Shown piece after piece: positions 7,244 to 16,708 of a DNA stretch of 64,000 bases; within the stretch, counting starts at the first letter, position 1; every line of letters starts with the position of its first letter. This stretch comes from Planctomycetaceae bacterium. GTDB lineage: Bacteria > Planctomycetota > Planctomycetia > Planctomycetales > Planctomycetaceae. The notes under the pieces are model-generated. The model was given only the letters and a program-made list of their open reading frames with translations, did not search any database and had not been told where the DNA came from. The stretch is taken from contig JAJDEJ010000010.1 in NCBI GenBank assembly GCA_029259815.1, forward strand, positions 1 to 64,000, given 5' to 3'. Position numbers and translations under genes: made by a program.

Positions 7244-9820
7244 TCAGGGAGCTGCAATGGCTTCTGACTTGTCCGACGGCGGGACGGCTTCCATCTCAGG
7301 CAGTCGGCTCTGGTTGTAGAACATCTGCGCTTCATCGTCTGTCACCGGTCGGTTGAGGAGCATGAAGTCGTCGATGACACCCCTCAAAGGCTCCCGGTCG
7401 TTGCGGTCATGAGATAATCCCAGAACAATCGCAGACTCAGTGCTGGATTTGATGTCGTCTCCCTCTGCGGACCCTTCTTCCACTCCATCGATGTAAAGTC
7501 GAATCCGAGCTTGGGAAGAATTGGGATCAAGCGGTTGATACACGGCGACGAGATAGTGCCAATTTTCGTCAACGAGCGTCCTTGGGGACTGCACGCGAAC
7601 ATGCTGCCTCGAGCCGGGGCGGTTGATGCTCCAGGTGATGTGTCCGCGATTGTTTTGCGTTAATCGCCAATGGAAAGGACCGCGGCTGACCAGCACCTGT
7701 GAGAGAGACGTGTTGGCGATCCGAACCCACAGACCGATTGTAAAACCACGATCTAATTGGATGTCTTGAAGACTCTGTTCCGGGATCGCCGCCGCATCCA
7801 GGAACGGTTTCCCCCGAAAACAGATGGCTCCCTTCTGGTCTTTCCAGCGGCCTTGACTGTCGCGCCACAGCGTTTCATTTCCCAGATACAAGCCCAACTC
7901 GGCATAGGTTTGATTTGTCGACTCATTCAGGAAGTACTCGCTCGTGATGTTGCCCGTCTCATTGGCCTTCGGTTTGTCGATGAAGGAGGCGAACCAGACC
8001 ATGTCGCCATCTTCGCGGAGGGTCTTCTGAAAACTCTGGACGGAGTCCCATGTTGGACCAGCAGGGACTGGAGGTGCAGAGGGAGGATCTGTTTCCTCAA
8101 CATCTGCTTTCGCAACAACCAGAGTCTCTGGTTCGGGTTGAACGGAAGGCTCAGGAGGGTTGAGTTCTGAAGAGTTTTGTTCCGACGTGGTCGTTTCGGA
8201 TTTCGGATCGCTCTCCGGGACAGAAGCTGGTTCAGCCTCCGGAGGCGGAGAGGAGTTCGCCAGGGTTTCCTGAGTCTCTTCCGGATTGACGTCTGGTTCA
8301 TCCGGTTGAGGGACAGAGACATCGGTGGCCGCCCTGATGGTTTCACGGGGCTTCCACGCAATGGTTTCGTCCGCCTTTTGGGAGATTACCAGATAGATGC
8401 CGATCAGAGGGATCATCACGAACACACCAACGCCCGCCATCACAGCCGCTGCTCTCTGAAGATCGCTGTGAGCCGACTGTTTCTCTTTCGACCTGGAACG
8501 ATTCCTGGAACTGGATCCCGTTACTTTTGGATGGCTGATCGGGGGAAGCCCGAGGTGAGCAATGTCCGATTCTTTCCCGGAAAACAGATCTTCGTACTCC
8601 GGCTCCGGTGAACTGGTCGTAATCGTGGAGGAAGCCTCTTCTCTCTTCTTGCGGTCACTTGTCGGCTGTCCCTGACCAATGGTGACCTTTGAAAGCGTGG
8701 AGGCATTGGGACTGCGACCTAAGAAGTCGTTCAGTTTTGCCGTTGGAAACTTGACAGCGCTGATGTCATAGGGAGGAGTGTTAGCGCTGGCAAATGGTTG
8801 CAGGGCCGACTGGACCTCCGCCATCGTTGAAAACCGGTCATCACGAGACTTCGCCAGCATCTTCGTGATGACGGCTGCCAGCTCCTCAGGAACATCGGGA
8901 ACAAGCGTCCCGATCGGCGTCGGCATGGTGGTCTGATTGAGGAGAAGTTTTTGTGAAGTCGACTTCTCGGGATAGAGAACCTGGCCCGAAATGATCGAGT
9001 AGAACGAGGCTCCCAGACCGTAGATGTCTGCGCGGGGATCGACAAGTCGCGAGTCCAACGCCTGTTCAGGAGCAATATAGTCAACCGATCCAATTTGGTT
9101 ATCCGCTGTGGTCAACGAATCGTCGTTCGTCCCCTCGAAGGGCGAGACCAATCCCAGGTCGAGCAGCTTCACTTGCCCGGTCGTCGAGACCAGCAAGTTC
9201 TGGGGTTTCACATCCCTGTGAACCATCCCCGAATCATGGGCGTGCTGCAAAGCCGAAGCGGCTTGCAAAATGTTATCGGCGGCATGCGCCCACTCGATCA
9301 CACCGAACCGATCGACCTGTTGTCCCAAGTCGACACCTTCCACATACTCCATGGCGATATAGGGGACGCCGTTTTCCTGATCATATTCGAATGCCTTGAT
9401 GATATTCGGGTGACTGAGTTTGGCGACCGCCTCGGCTTCGCGACGGAAACGTGCGAACGTTTCATCCTTCTGCCAGACACTTTGAAACCGATGCCGCACC
9501 ACTTTAATCACGACCAGCCGTTGGACATCGATTTGCTCTGCCAGATAAACCTTGCCCATCCCCCCCACGCCGAGCAGTTCCAGGAACTTGTACTTGGCGA
9601 TATAGAAACCCCGGTATCGACCAGCCATCAGTTGCCTCGCCTGATAACCGGTGAGCACGTTGTTTTCATACAGTGCCCGGGCAGCATATTCGGGCCGGCG
9701 CGCACTCTTACTGGACGGATCGAGAATCTGCGGTCGAAGATGCTTCAGAATCACTTCATCGATGAGACGGCTCTCATCGAGAAGGGCAAGGAACTCGGCA
9801 CTGGTTGTCGGTCGTGGCAT
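7244..9820 (-). CDS. Serine/threonine protein kinase with C-terminal LamG-like domain
   Basis: An 858-residue membrane kinase. Residues 1-80 form a helical N-terminus (LTGYQARQL motif typical of planctomycete kinases). The kinase domain follows: GVGGMGKV (glycine loop), VVIKVV (lysine), VHRDVKPQNLL (catalytic loop), then LLDLGL, where the usual DFG is DLG, and APEQ. One membrane span (AAAVMAGVGVFVMIPLIGIYLVI) sits near residue 465. A long Pro/Glu/Ser-rich linker leads to a LamG/concanavalin-like domain (FTIGLWVRIANTS, IDGVEEGSAEGD), expected outside the cytoplasm. The ATG at 9820 is preferred over a GTG at 9844. It is probably a sensor kinase whose signal is bound by the LamG domain. No cognate sigma factor is next to it. 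Confidence 0.93.
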   Translation of the reverse strand: MPRPTTSAEFLALLDESRLIDEVILKHLRPQILDPSSKSARRPEYAARALYENNVLTGYQARQLMAGRYRGFYIAKYKFLELLGVGGMGKVYLAEQIDVQRLVVIKVVRHRFQSVWQKDETFARFRREAEAVAKLSHPNIIKAFEYDQENGVPYIAMEYVEGVDLGQQVDRFGVIEWAHAADNILQAASALQHAHDSGMVHRDVKPQNLLVSTTGQVKLLDLGLVSPFEGTNDDSLTTADNQIGSVDYIAPEQALDSRLVDPRADIYGLGASFYSIISGQVLYPEKSTSQKLLLNQTTMPTPIGTLVPDVPEELAAVITKMLAKSRDDRFSTMAEVQSALQPFASANTPPYDISAVKFPTAKLNDFLGRSPNASTLSKVTIGQGQPTSDRKKREEASSTITTSSPEPEYEDLFSGKESDIAHLGLPPISHPKVTGSSSRNRSRSKEKQSAHSDLQRAAAVMAGVGVFVMIPLIGIYLVISQKADETIAWKPRETIRAATDVSVPQPDEPDVNPEETQETLANSSPPPEAEPASVPESDPKSETTTSEQNSSELNPPEPSVQPEPETLVVAKADVEETDPPSAPPVPAGPTWDSVQSFQKTLREDGDMVWFASFIDKPKANETGNITSEYFLNESTNQTYAELGLYLGNETLWRDSQGRWKDQKGAICFRGKPFLDAAAIPEQSLQDIQLDRGFTIGLWVRIANTSLSQVLVSRGPFHWRLTQNNRGHITWSINRPGSRQHVRVQSPRTLVDENWHYLVAVYQPLDPNSSQARIRLYIDGVEEGSAEGDDIKSSTESAIVLGLSHDRNDREPLRGVIDDFMLLNRPVTDDEAQMFYNQSRLPEMEAVPPSDKSEAIAAP

Positions 9821-10189
9821 GTTTCTTGACGCCCGCCTTAGCACTCCATTCGAGGCAATTCCTAGAGCCTAAAGTGATCTGAATGAAAGATGCAAGGAAA
9901 ACCAATCGATGAGCACCCGCTAATATCCCATTCTTGCCAAAGAAGCACTCAAATGGGAATCCGTTTCAAGGTTCATCTCCCGAAAAAGAGGGGATTACTG
10001 ATCACCGACTCGCTCCTGACCACTCCCGTCAGGCCCAAGTGTCCCTTAGCGGTCGAATGGGAGCCGATCCTCATGAGCGTGCACCGATCAACTCTTGTGT
10101 GACATTGCAAATCCCAGGCTGGGGAAGTATCTCTGGGATCGATCAGGAAGGTGGTCGACAAACAAGATTGTAACACTCGGATGGACGTC
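9821..10189. other. Intergenic region between divergent kinase and mutL genes
   Basis: About 370 bases without a credible gene; it must hold the promoters of both neighbours. Two short inverted repeats are visible: TCCCATT (9926-9932) with AATGGGA (9952-9958), and CCTGAC (10015-10020) with GTCAGG (10028-10033). No clear -35/-10 pair, no T-run and no dispersed-repeat family was recognised. Confidence 0.5.
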
Positions 10190-12148
10190 ATGACTGTGCA
10201 CATGGAGGCTTTGCCGCGGATTCAGCCGCTTTCGGCGTCGTTGGTGAATAAGATCGCTGCCGGTGAGGTCATCGAACGGCCGGCGAATGTGGTCAAGGAG
10301 TTGCTGGAAAACAGTGTTGATGCGCTCGCGACTCGGATCGATGTCGATATCGAACAGGGCGGCAGCGAGCTGATCCGCATCACAGACGACGGCGAGGGGA
10401 TTCATCCGGATGACCTGGTGCTCGCCGTGTCGAGCCATGCAACGAGCAAGCTCAGGGAAGCGGACGACCTGTTTCGTGTGCAGACGATGGGGTTTCGTGG
10501 CGAAGCGTTGGCGTCGATTGCGGAGGTGAGCCGCTTGCGAATGCGGTCGCGACAGCCGGAGTCGCTGGAGGGGTACGAGCTGTCGGTCGACGCGGGGGCA
10601 CGAGCGGAGCCCCGTCCGTGCGGGTGCCCGGTGGGGACACAGATCGACGTGCGTCAGCTATTCCTCAACACGCCCGTGCGGCGGAAATTCCTCAGAACGC
10701 AGTCGACCGAGTTCGGGCACATCGCGGAGCAGTTCACGCGGGTGGCGCTGGCTCATCCGCAGTTGCACATGCGGCTGCGACACAATGACAAAACTGTTTA
10801 CGATCTGCCGGCGACGCAGGGTCTCGCCGAGCGGTTGGAGATGTTCTATGGGCGACAACTGGCCGAGCAGTTGATTGAGGTCAATGCGGAGCATGAGGGG
10901 GCACGCCTGTGGGGGTTCGTCGCCCACCCATCGCAAAGCAAGGCGAATCGCAAGGGGCAGTATCTGTTCCTCAATGGCCGTTGGATTCAGGACCGGTCAC
11001 TGCAACATGCGTTGGGGGAGGCGTATCGGGGCCTGCTGATGGTGGGACGCTACCCGATTGCCTATCTGTTCCTCGAAGTCTCGCCGGACGAGGTCGATGT
11101 CAATGTGCATCCCACCAAGAGCGAAGTGCGGTTCCGGGACGGTCAACAGTTGTACCGGCTGTTGCTGTCGACGTTGCGGAACCGATTTCTGGGGATGGAT
11201 CTGGACTCGCAGTTGAGTGTTGGTGAGCGCAGTGCGAAACCGCAAGCGGTGGTCGATCCGGAACGGCAGCAGCAGGTGCAGCGGGAGTTGGTGGCGTGGG
11301 CGAAGGATGAGTTGAGTGGCAAGGTTGAGGAGTGGCAAAGTGGCAGAGTGGCAGAGTGGCAGAGGGTTGAGGAGCAGAGAGCAGAGAGCAGAGAGCAGAG
11401 AGACGTGGAGGCGGCACCGCTGTCAACTCTTGAGAATGTCTCGACTGAGAATCCCTTTGCCACCTTGCCACCCGACCACTCTGCCACTCAGTCTCACCAC
11501 TCTGCCACTCCTCCGAAGGACATCGTGCATGTCGAGACGCCTGACGCTGAGCATCGCCCCGCATCCGAAGACGTCGCCCTCCGCGCGATGCAGATGCATG
11601 ATTGTTACATTGTGGTCGCCACGGGTAACGGATTGACGGTCATTGATCAGCATGCCCTGCATGAACGGATCATTTACGAACGTCTGCGGACGCGGGTGCT
11701 GGCGAAGGATGTCGAGGTGCAGCGGATGCTGGTGCCGATCACAGTCGAGGTCAGTGCCCGCGAGGCCGCTTTGCTGGACGAACATTCCGAGTTGCTCACT
11801 GAGATCGGCGTGCTGATCGATCAGTTTGGCGGCACGACTGTGGCCCTCTCCGGCTTGCCGACGCTGCTGCGGAGGGCGACGCCGGAGGAGTTGGTGCGAT
11901 CGGTGATCGACCTGCTGGACGAACATGGCTCGAATACGTCTCGCCGCGATCTGCTGGATTCACTGTTGCACATGATGTCGTGCAAGGCAGCGATCAAGGC
12001 AGGACAGCGGCTGTCAGCCGAAGAAATCAACGCCCTGCTCGCCCAGCGGCATCTGGTCGATGACGCCCATCACTGCCCCCACGGACGACCGACCGCCCTG
12101 ACACTCTCACGGGACGAGTTGGATCGTCAGTTTGGCCGACTCGGCTGA
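10190..12148 (+). CDS. mutL: DNA mismatch repair protein MutL
   Basis: A GHKL ATPase of mismatch repair that couples MutS recognition to strand incision. Visible: 'L-V-N-K-I-A-A-G-E-V-I-E-R-P-A-N-V-V-K-E-L' with the catalytic Glu, DDGEGI (N2 box), TMGFRGEAL (lid), and NVHPTKSEVRF near residue 305. The C-terminal domain starts near residue 455 (RAMQMHDCYIVVATGNGL). It carries QHALHERI (DQHALHERI, close to the endonuclease DQHAxxERI motif) and CKAAIKAGQRLS, CPHGRPT, which suggest an endonuclease-type MutL. The linker (11314-11515) is built from dispersed repeat units and is low in complexity. Start uncertain among ATGs at 10181, 10190 and 10202. It is followed by a repeat and then aroDE. Confidence 0.97.
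   Translation: MTVHMEALPRIQPLSASLVNKIAAGEVIERPANVVKELLENSVDALATRIDVDIEQGGSELIRITDDGEGIHPDDLVLAVSSHATSKLREADDLFRVQTMGFRGEALASIAEVSRLRMRSRQPESLEGYELSVDAGARAEPRPCGCPVGTQIDVRQLFLNTPVRRKFLRTQSTEFGHIAEQFTRVALAHPQLHMRLRHNDKTVYDLPATQGLAERLEMFYGRQLAEQLIEVNAEHEGARLWGFVAHPSQSKANRKGQYLFLNGRWIQDRSLQHALGEAYRGLLMVGRYPIAYLFLEVSPDEVDVNVHPTKSEVRFRDGQQLYRLLLSTLRNRFLGMDLDSQLSVGERSAKPQAVVDPERQQQVQRELVAWAKDELSGKVEEWQSGRVAEWQRVEEQRAESREQRDVEAAPLSTLENVSTENPFATLPPDHSATQSHHSATPPKDIVHVETPDAEHRPASEDVALRAMQMHDCYIVVATGNGLTVIDQHALHERIIYERLRTRVLAKDVEVQRMLVPITVEVSAREAALLDEHSELLTEIGVLIDQFGGTTVALSGLPTLLRRATPEELVRSVIDLLDEHGSNTSRRDLLDSLLHMMSCKAAIKAGQRLSAEEINALLAQRHLVDDAHHCPHGRPTALTLSRDELDRQFGRLG
11314..11515. repeat. GTGGCAGA-type repeats inside mutL linker, direct and inverted
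   Basis: 11314-11366 holds iterated GAGTGGCAAAG/GTGGCAGA units and 11372-11404 iterated GAGCAGA units. 11457-11515 holds the same type of unit in reverse complement (CCACTCTGCCACTC). The units keep the mutL frame open, coding for a Glu/Gln/Arg-rich stretch and then a Pro/Ser/His-rich one. A related intergenic unit lies at 709-745. The direct and inverted sides could form a long hairpin. Confidence 0.8.
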
Positions 12149-12191
12149 GGAGGCGGATTGCAAATGACCAATTGCGTCACAAGAGCGAGCG

Positions 12192-12257
12192 TCGCTGGAT
12201 TCGCAAGAATTCCGTCTCACCAAGTGCCTCTCAATGTCTGAACTCTTGCGAGTTCAG
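12192..12257. repeat. Dispersed repeat with GAATTCTTGCGAATCCAGC ends
   Basis: A 66-base unit with inverted ends (GCTGGATTCGCAAGAATTC and GAACTCTTGCGAGTTCAGC). The same family occurs complete at 59995-60064 and as a half at 25146-25166. It lies between mutL and the aroD-aroE fusion, with CAATTTGCAAT-type repeats on either side. Confidence 0.8.
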
Positions 12258-12392
12258 CTACGAACACACCCAATGGCAATGGGAAATTCGCAATTTGCAA
12301 TCCACAATTCCAGTCCCCCGATTGAGTGTGGTTCCACTCACAGGCTACACTGAGCGATCACATCTTCCCCGGCTCCGAACCCACTCCCGCTG

Positions 12393-13886
12393 ATGATCTG
12401 CGTCACCCTTGGACGAACCCGGCACTCGATGATGGTCGCTGAGCACGAAGCTCTCGCCGAGGACGGTGCGCAGCTGGTCGAGCTGCGTTTGGATTGGCTC
12501 AAGCGGACGCCCGAACTCCAACGACTGCTCACCGAACGACCAACGCCCGTCATCGTGACTTGTCGCCGTCCTGAGGAAACCGGCAAATGGCGAGGGACGG
12601 AGGAGCAGCGTCAAACTCTGATTCGTCAGGCGATTGTCCTGGGAGCCGAGTACGTCGACCTGGAAATCGACATTGCTGAGCAGATCCCGCGTTACGGCGA
12701 CACCAAGAGGATCATCAGTTACCACAACTTCAAGGAGACGCCGGACGATCTTGAAGAGATCTACCAGGAGATGGAGCAGCAGGACGCGGACTACCTCAAA
12801 CTGGCAACAATGGCCAACACGCCGGAGGACAATATCCGCCTGCTGGCACTCGTGGCGGAAGCGGAGATCCCGACGATCGCCTTTTGCATGGGCGAAATGG
12901 GTGTGCCGAGTCGCATCCTCTGCGGCAAGTATGGCTCGCCCTGGACCTACGCAACGTTCAGCAGCGAACGCGTGCTCGCTCCCGGTCAGCTGTCGTTTGA
13001 GGACATGCGGGACATTTATCATTACGACGAGATCAATGAGGACACACGCGTGTTCGGCGTGCTGGGGGATCCGGTCGGCCACAGTTACAGCCCGATTTTG
13101 CATAATGCTGCATTACGTCATGAGGGACTGAACGCCGTCTATCTCCCGCTGCGTGTGCCGCGTGATGTCTTGCTCTCAACGGTCAAGGAGTTTGAGAAAC
13201 TCGAGATTGAGGGCTACAGCGTCACGATCCCGCACAAAGAGCATGTGCTGGAGTACACCAAGTATCACCTTCAGTCCGTCGAAGATTGTGGTGCCGCCAA
13301 TACGCTCTACCGCAACGATCGCGGCAAGTGGTTTGCCACCAACACCGACTTTGGAGCCGCTCTCTCGGCCTTGAATCAGGCGCTCGAACTTAAGAACCCT
13401 GCTGACTCGCAACTCGCCGGTAAGAAAGTGTTGATGCTTGGTGCGGGGGGAGCTGCCATGGCGATTGGGCTGGCGGTCGTTCGTTCGGGAGCGGGGCTCA
13501 CGATTGCCAACCGATCCAACAAGCGTGGCAAGGCACTGGCCGAGACTCTCAACTGTCAGCACACCAACTGGGAGAACCGAGGCAGCGTGATGGCCGACAT
13601 TCTCATCAACTGCACGCCGGTTGGCATGTACCCGAACATGGAGGACACACCCTTTCCTCAACATTGGCTGCGTGATGGTATGCTTGTGTTCGACACCATC
13701 TACAATCCGGAGAACACGCTGCTGCTGAAAGAGGCTCGCGGTCATGAGTGCTACACGCTCAGCGGTCTGGAGATGTTCGTCCTGCAGGCGTCCGAGCAAT
13801 TTGAATGTTTCGTCGGCCAATCCGCCCCCATCGACTTCATGCGGGAGACGCTCCGCCGAGCCATTTCCCCCGTGCGGTTGAATTGA
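12393..13886 (+). CDS. aroDE: Bifunctional type I 3-dehydroquinate dehydratase / shikimate dehydrogenase
   Basis: A 497-residue fusion carrying out shikimate-pathway steps 3 and 4. Residues 1-218 are a type I DHQ dehydratase: VELRLDWL, VIVTCRRPEE, SYHNF (catalytic His) and DYLKLATMA (Schiff-base Lys). Residues about 225-497 are shikimate dehydrogenase: GVLGDPVGHSYSPILHNAAL, YSVTIPHKE (catalytic Lys), GAANTLYR, TNTDF, then the NADP-binding MLGAGGAAMAIGLAVV and NCTPVGMYP. The fusion is as in plants and some bacteria including planctomycetes and chlamydiae. The shikimate kinase gene follows 180 bases downstream after a repeat element. The start is taken at the ATG directly before ICVTLGRTRH, since this is where type I enzymes begin. 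Confidence 0.96.
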   Translation: MICVTLGRTRHSMMVAEHEALAEDGAQLVELRLDWLKRTPELQRLLTERPTPVIVTCRRPEETGKWRGTEEQRQTLIRQAIVLGAEYVDLEIDIAEQIPRYGDTKRIISYHNFKETPDDLEEIYQEMEQQDADYLKLATMANTPEDNIRLLALVAEAEIPTIAFCMGEMGVPSRILCGKYGSPWTYATFSSERVLAPGQLSFEDMRDIYHYDEINEDTRVFGVLGDPVGHSYSPILHNAALRHEGLNAVYLPLRVPRDVLLSTVKEFEKLEIEGYSVTIPHKEHVLEYTKYHLQSVEDCGAANTLYRNDRGKWFATNTDFGAALSALNQALELKNPADSQLAGKKVLMLGAGGAAMAIGLAVVRSGAGLTIANRSNKRGKALAETLNCQHTNWENRGSVMADILINCTPVGMYPNMEDTPFPQHWLRDGMLVFDTIYNPENTLLLKEARGHECYTLSGLEMFVLQASEQFECFVGQSAPIDFMRETLRRAISPVRLN

Positions 13887-13897
13887 TGTCACCCCAC

Positions 13898-14047
13898 ATG
13901 GGAGGGCGAAGCTCCCGCCGAGCCGCAAGCGGAGTGAGGACATTGAGTGAGAGGACGAGCGTGCGGAAGCGTGCCCCACGAGTTACGTGTCATCTTCAAA
14001 CATAGACTCCGTCACGGCGCGGCTCAGCAGGAGCTTCGCCCTCCCAT
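13898..14047. repeat. 150-bp inverted-repeat element (GGGAGGGCGAAGCTCC ends)
   Basis: The ends are inverted copies: ATGGGAGGGCGAAGCTCC with GCCGAGCCGC on the left (13898-13925), and GCGGCTCAGCAGGAGCTTCG with CCCTCCCAT on the right (14019-14047). A sister element of 157 bp is at 28281-28437, and a right-half fragment is near 16740-16772. It sits in the aroDE-aroK gap. Confidence 0.82.
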
Positions 14048-14065
14048 TCAATTCACTCGAAACTT

Positions 14066-14605
14066 ATGGTCATCACGCTCATCGGCTATCGCGGAACCGG
14101 GAAATCGACCGTTGCTGCGCCGCTGGCATCACGCCTGGGTTGGAGTTGGGTGGATGCCGATGAGGACATCGAGACATGGATCGGTCGATCCATTCGAGAA
14201 ATCTTCGCACAGGAAGGCGAAGAGGCATTTCGCAAATACGAACGCGAGACAATGCAGCGATTGCTCGATTGGGATCGCGGGATCATCGCTGCCGGTGGAG
14301 GCGCGATCCTCAATGAACAAACTCGTCAGGACATTCAGAATGCCGGGCCGGTTGTCTGGTTGACCGCTTCGCCGCAGACAATCGTCTCCCGCATGGAGGA
14401 CGACGACACGACCGCCGAACGGCGGCCCAACCTTACGACATGTGGAGGAAAACAGGAGGTTGAACGACTGCTGAATGAGCGCGAGCCACTCTACCGAGAA
14501 TGTGCAGATGTCATCGTCGACACCGAGGGCAAGGATGTGGACGCCCTCGTCAATGAAATCATGGCGGCTGTGGAACCACTGCTCCAGGAAGGAGCCGGCG
14601 AGTGA
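14066..14605 (+). CDS. aroK: Shikimate kinase
   Basis: A 179-residue P-loop kinase that phosphorylates shikimate. Walker A is GYRGTGKST (7-15), followed by DADEDIE (substrate-binding DxD), FRKYERE (Arg contacting shikimate), AAGGGAIL (Walker B/GGG) and VVWL; R-P-N-L near residue 120 lies in the lid. It overlaps the prepilin peptidase start by 4 bases (ATGA-like GTGA), which suggests translational coupling. It follows aroDE, so three adjacent shikimate steps sit together. Confidence 0.95.
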   Translation: MVITLIGYRGTGKSTVAAPLASRLGWSWVDADEDIETWIGRSIREIFAQEGEEAFRKYERETMQRLLDWDRGIIAAGGGAILNEQTRQDIQNAGPVVWLTASPQTIVSRMEDDDTTAERRPNLTTCGGKQEVERLLNEREPLYRECADVIVDTEGKDVDALVNEIMAAVEPLLQEGAGE

Positions 14606-15930
14606 CAGCGTTCGACCTGCCCCCCTGGATCGTTTACGGCTACTTGTTTTTGCTGGGGGCGGTCGTCGGTAGTTTTCTCAACGTCTGCATCTATCGTATC
14701 CCGCAACACGAACAGTTCTGGGCCTCGCTGAAGGGCTTGGCGGGGTCGCCATCGGCGTGCCCACGATGTCACAGTGGTATTCGCTGGAAGGACAACATCC
14801 CCATCATCGGCTGGCTCAAGCTCGGCGGACGCTGCCGCGATTGCCGCATGTGGATCTCGCCCCGCTATCCGGCGATCGAATTGCTGAACGGTCTGTTGTG
14901 GATGGCCCTCTACTGGCTGGAAGTCCCTCACGGATGGGACACAACGATTGAAGACAGTGGTGTCTATGCCGCGATGGGTCCACAGGGCATCGACGGCTCG
15001 ACGCTGCTGTCAGCCGATGCCGTCGTGCATTGGCGATTCTTCTATCATCTGGTGCTGGCCGAGACACTGTTGGTGGCCACGTTCATCGACTTCGATCTGT
15101 GGATCATTCCCGATGGTGCCACGCTGCCGGCGATGGCGGTCGGATTGATCGGCAGTCTGCTCGGACAGGTATATCTTGTACCGGTCTGGTTCCAGTCGCC
15201 CCGACTGTTGCATGATGTCACGATCGTCCGTGATGTCGAGCCAATGTGGAGTTGGATCTTCCCGAAATGGTTGGACCCGCTCATGAGCGGCCCGGGTGTC
15301 CCCGAGTGGATCGCTGCCCATCCGCATCTGCACGGACTGGCGGTGAGCGTTATGGGACTGCTCGTCGGCGGAGGTGTCGTCTGGGCTCTGCGGATCATCG
15401 GCCACACGGTGCTGCGGCGGGAGGCAATGGGCTTCGGCGACGTCGTGCTGATGGCAATGGTTGGCAGCTTTCTCGGGTGGCAGCCGACGGTGATTGCATT
15501 CTTCCTCGCTCCGCTGTTTGCGTGCGTGGTCGTGCTGCTGTCCGCATTCAGCGGCTTACGGCGAGAGATTCCCTACGGCCCCTACCTCAGCCTGGGGACA
15601 CTCGCTGTCCTGTTTGGCTGGCGTTCCATCTGGCCCGCCTTCGAACGCGTATTCGCCATCGGCGTGCTGATCGTGCCGATCGCCATCCTGATGGCAGCCG
15701 GCATGTTCTCGCTTCTCGTGCTCATTCAGGGCGTCAAATGGATGCTCGGTTACGAACTCGTCCCGCCGGATGAGTTCCCCGGCGAATGGCGAGCCTCCGA
15801 CCAGAACCAGTATCACGACGGCGAAAAGACCGACCTCCAACAGGGACAGTGGCGACGCAAACAATGGCCCGGTACTCTCAGCGGACGCGGTCAGATTCAC
15901 TGGCACAATTGGCGACACCCGCCGATGTGA
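14602..15930 (+). CDS. pilD: Prepilin peptidase (A24 family, PilD/GspO-like)
   Basis: A 442-residue aspartic membrane protease that cleaves and N-methylates type IV prepilins or pseudopilins. Seen: VVGSFLNVCIYRIP near the N-terminus, a zinc cluster (CPRCHSGIRWKDNIPIIGW..CRDC), FIDFDLWIIPD with the first catalytic Asp, and MGFGDVVLMAMVG with the GxGD second Asp. Eight or so membrane spans are present. It is longer than the usual 250-290 residues, because of an inserted loop of about 60 residues (15170-15330) and a polar tail after residue 385. The start is the GTG at 14602 that overlaps the aroK stop; no better start is nearby. No pilin genes are in the window. Confidence 0.93.
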   Translation: MTAFDLPPWIVYGYLFLLGAVVGSFLNVCIYRIPQHEQFWASLKGLAGSPSACPRCHSGIRWKDNIPIIGWLKLGGRCRDCRMWISPRYPAIELLNGLLWMALYWLEVPHGWDTTIEDSGVYAAMGPQGIDGSTLLSADAVVHWRFFYHLVLAETLLVATFIDFDLWIIPDGATLPAMAVGLIGSLLGQVYLVPVWFQSPRLLHDVTIVRDVEPMWSWIFPKWLDPLMSGPGVPEWIAAHPHLHGLAVSVMGLLVGGGVVWALRIIGHTVLRREAMGFGDVVLMAMVGSFLGWQPTVIAFFLAPLFACVVVLLSAFSGLRREIPYGPYLSLGTLAVLFGWRSIWPAFERVFAIGVLIVPIAILMAAGMFSLLVLIQGVKWMLGYELVPPDEFPGEWRASDQNQYHDGEKTDLQQGQWRRKQWPGTLSGRGQIHWHNWRHPPM

Positions 15931-16030
15931 GCGAACCCCCGACGACCGTCCGTGTCGCACCTACCATCAACAGGAACGCGGATGGAGAATTGCGAATGGA
16001 GAATGGAGTGCCGCCGTCACGTTTGCCAAA

Positions 16031-16086
16031 TCATCTATTCATCTATTCATCTATTCATCTAATCATCTAATCAACTAGTCATCTCA
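16031..16086. repeat. Octamer tandem repeat (TCATCTAT)n before hisH
   Basis: Seven consecutive 8-base units ending 3 bases before the hisH ATG: three perfect TCATCTAT, two TCATCTAA, then TCAACTAG and TCATCTCA. It occupies the place where a ribosome binding site would be, and no other binding site is visible. Confidence 0.85.
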
Positions 16087-16089
16087 CCA

Positions 16090-16707
16090 ATGATTCACAT
16101 CGTCGACTACGGCATGGGCAACCTTCGCAGTGTGCAGAAGGCATTCGAGAAGTTGGGCGTCGAGGCGACCATCTGTGACCGTCCGCAGGAGTTGCGTGAC
16201 GCGACGGCGATGGTCTTGCCGGGTGTCGGTGCGTTTCGTGATGCCATCGCAGCTCTCAAGGAGCACGATCTCGTGGGGCCGCTCGAGGAGCACATCGCAG
16301 CCGACAAACCGTTCCTCGGCATCTGCCTCGGCCTGCAACTGTTGTTCGATGTCAGCTACGAGGATGGTGTGTACGAGGGACTCGGCATCGTGCCGGGTGA
16401 GGTCGTGCGGTTCGAGTCACAGCCGGGACTGCGTATCCCCCATATGGGGTGGAACGAGATTACGTATGCCCAACAGTTGCCGGTGTTCGCAGACATCCCG
16501 GAAGGCTCGCACTTTTACTTCGTCCACAGCTATCATGTGGTACCGCAGGATGAGTCGATCGTCGCCTGCCGTACCGATCACGGTGGCGAGTTCGTCTCTG
16601 CCATCGCCCGCGGCCAAATGGTCGCGACCCAGTTCCACCCGGAGAAGAGTCAAACGTACGGCCTCAAACTGCTGGAGAACTTCGCCGGCCAACTCATGAC
16701 CACGTGA
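16090..16707 (+). CDS. hisH: Imidazole glycerol phosphate synthase, glutaminase subunit
   Basis: A 205-residue class I glutamine amidotransferase that feeds ammonia to HisF in histidine biosynthesis. [11 protein letters not shown] opens the protein. GICLGLQLL carries the nucleophile Cys, with the oxyanion strand PGVGAF before it, and ATQFHPEKS gives the catalytic His and Glu. Length is normal. No hisF or hisA is adjacent. An octamer repeat array abuts the start codon on the 5' side, and there is no recognisable Shine-Dalgarno sequence, so translation may be weak or unusual. Confidence 0.96.
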   Translation: MIHIVDYGMGNLRSVQKAFEKLGVEATICDRPQELRDATAMVLPGVGAFRDAIAALKEHDLVGPLEEHIAADKPFLGICLGLQLLFDVSYEDGVYEGLGIVPGEVVRFESQPGLRIPHMGWNEITYAQQLPVFADIPEGSHFYFVHSYHVVPQDESIVACRTDHGGEFVSAIARGQMVATQFHPEKSQTYGLKLLENFAGQLMTT

Positions 16708-16708
16708 C

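Noticed and set aside
16031-16086. CRISPR array
   Set aside because: Units are 8 bases without spacers; no cas genes in the window.
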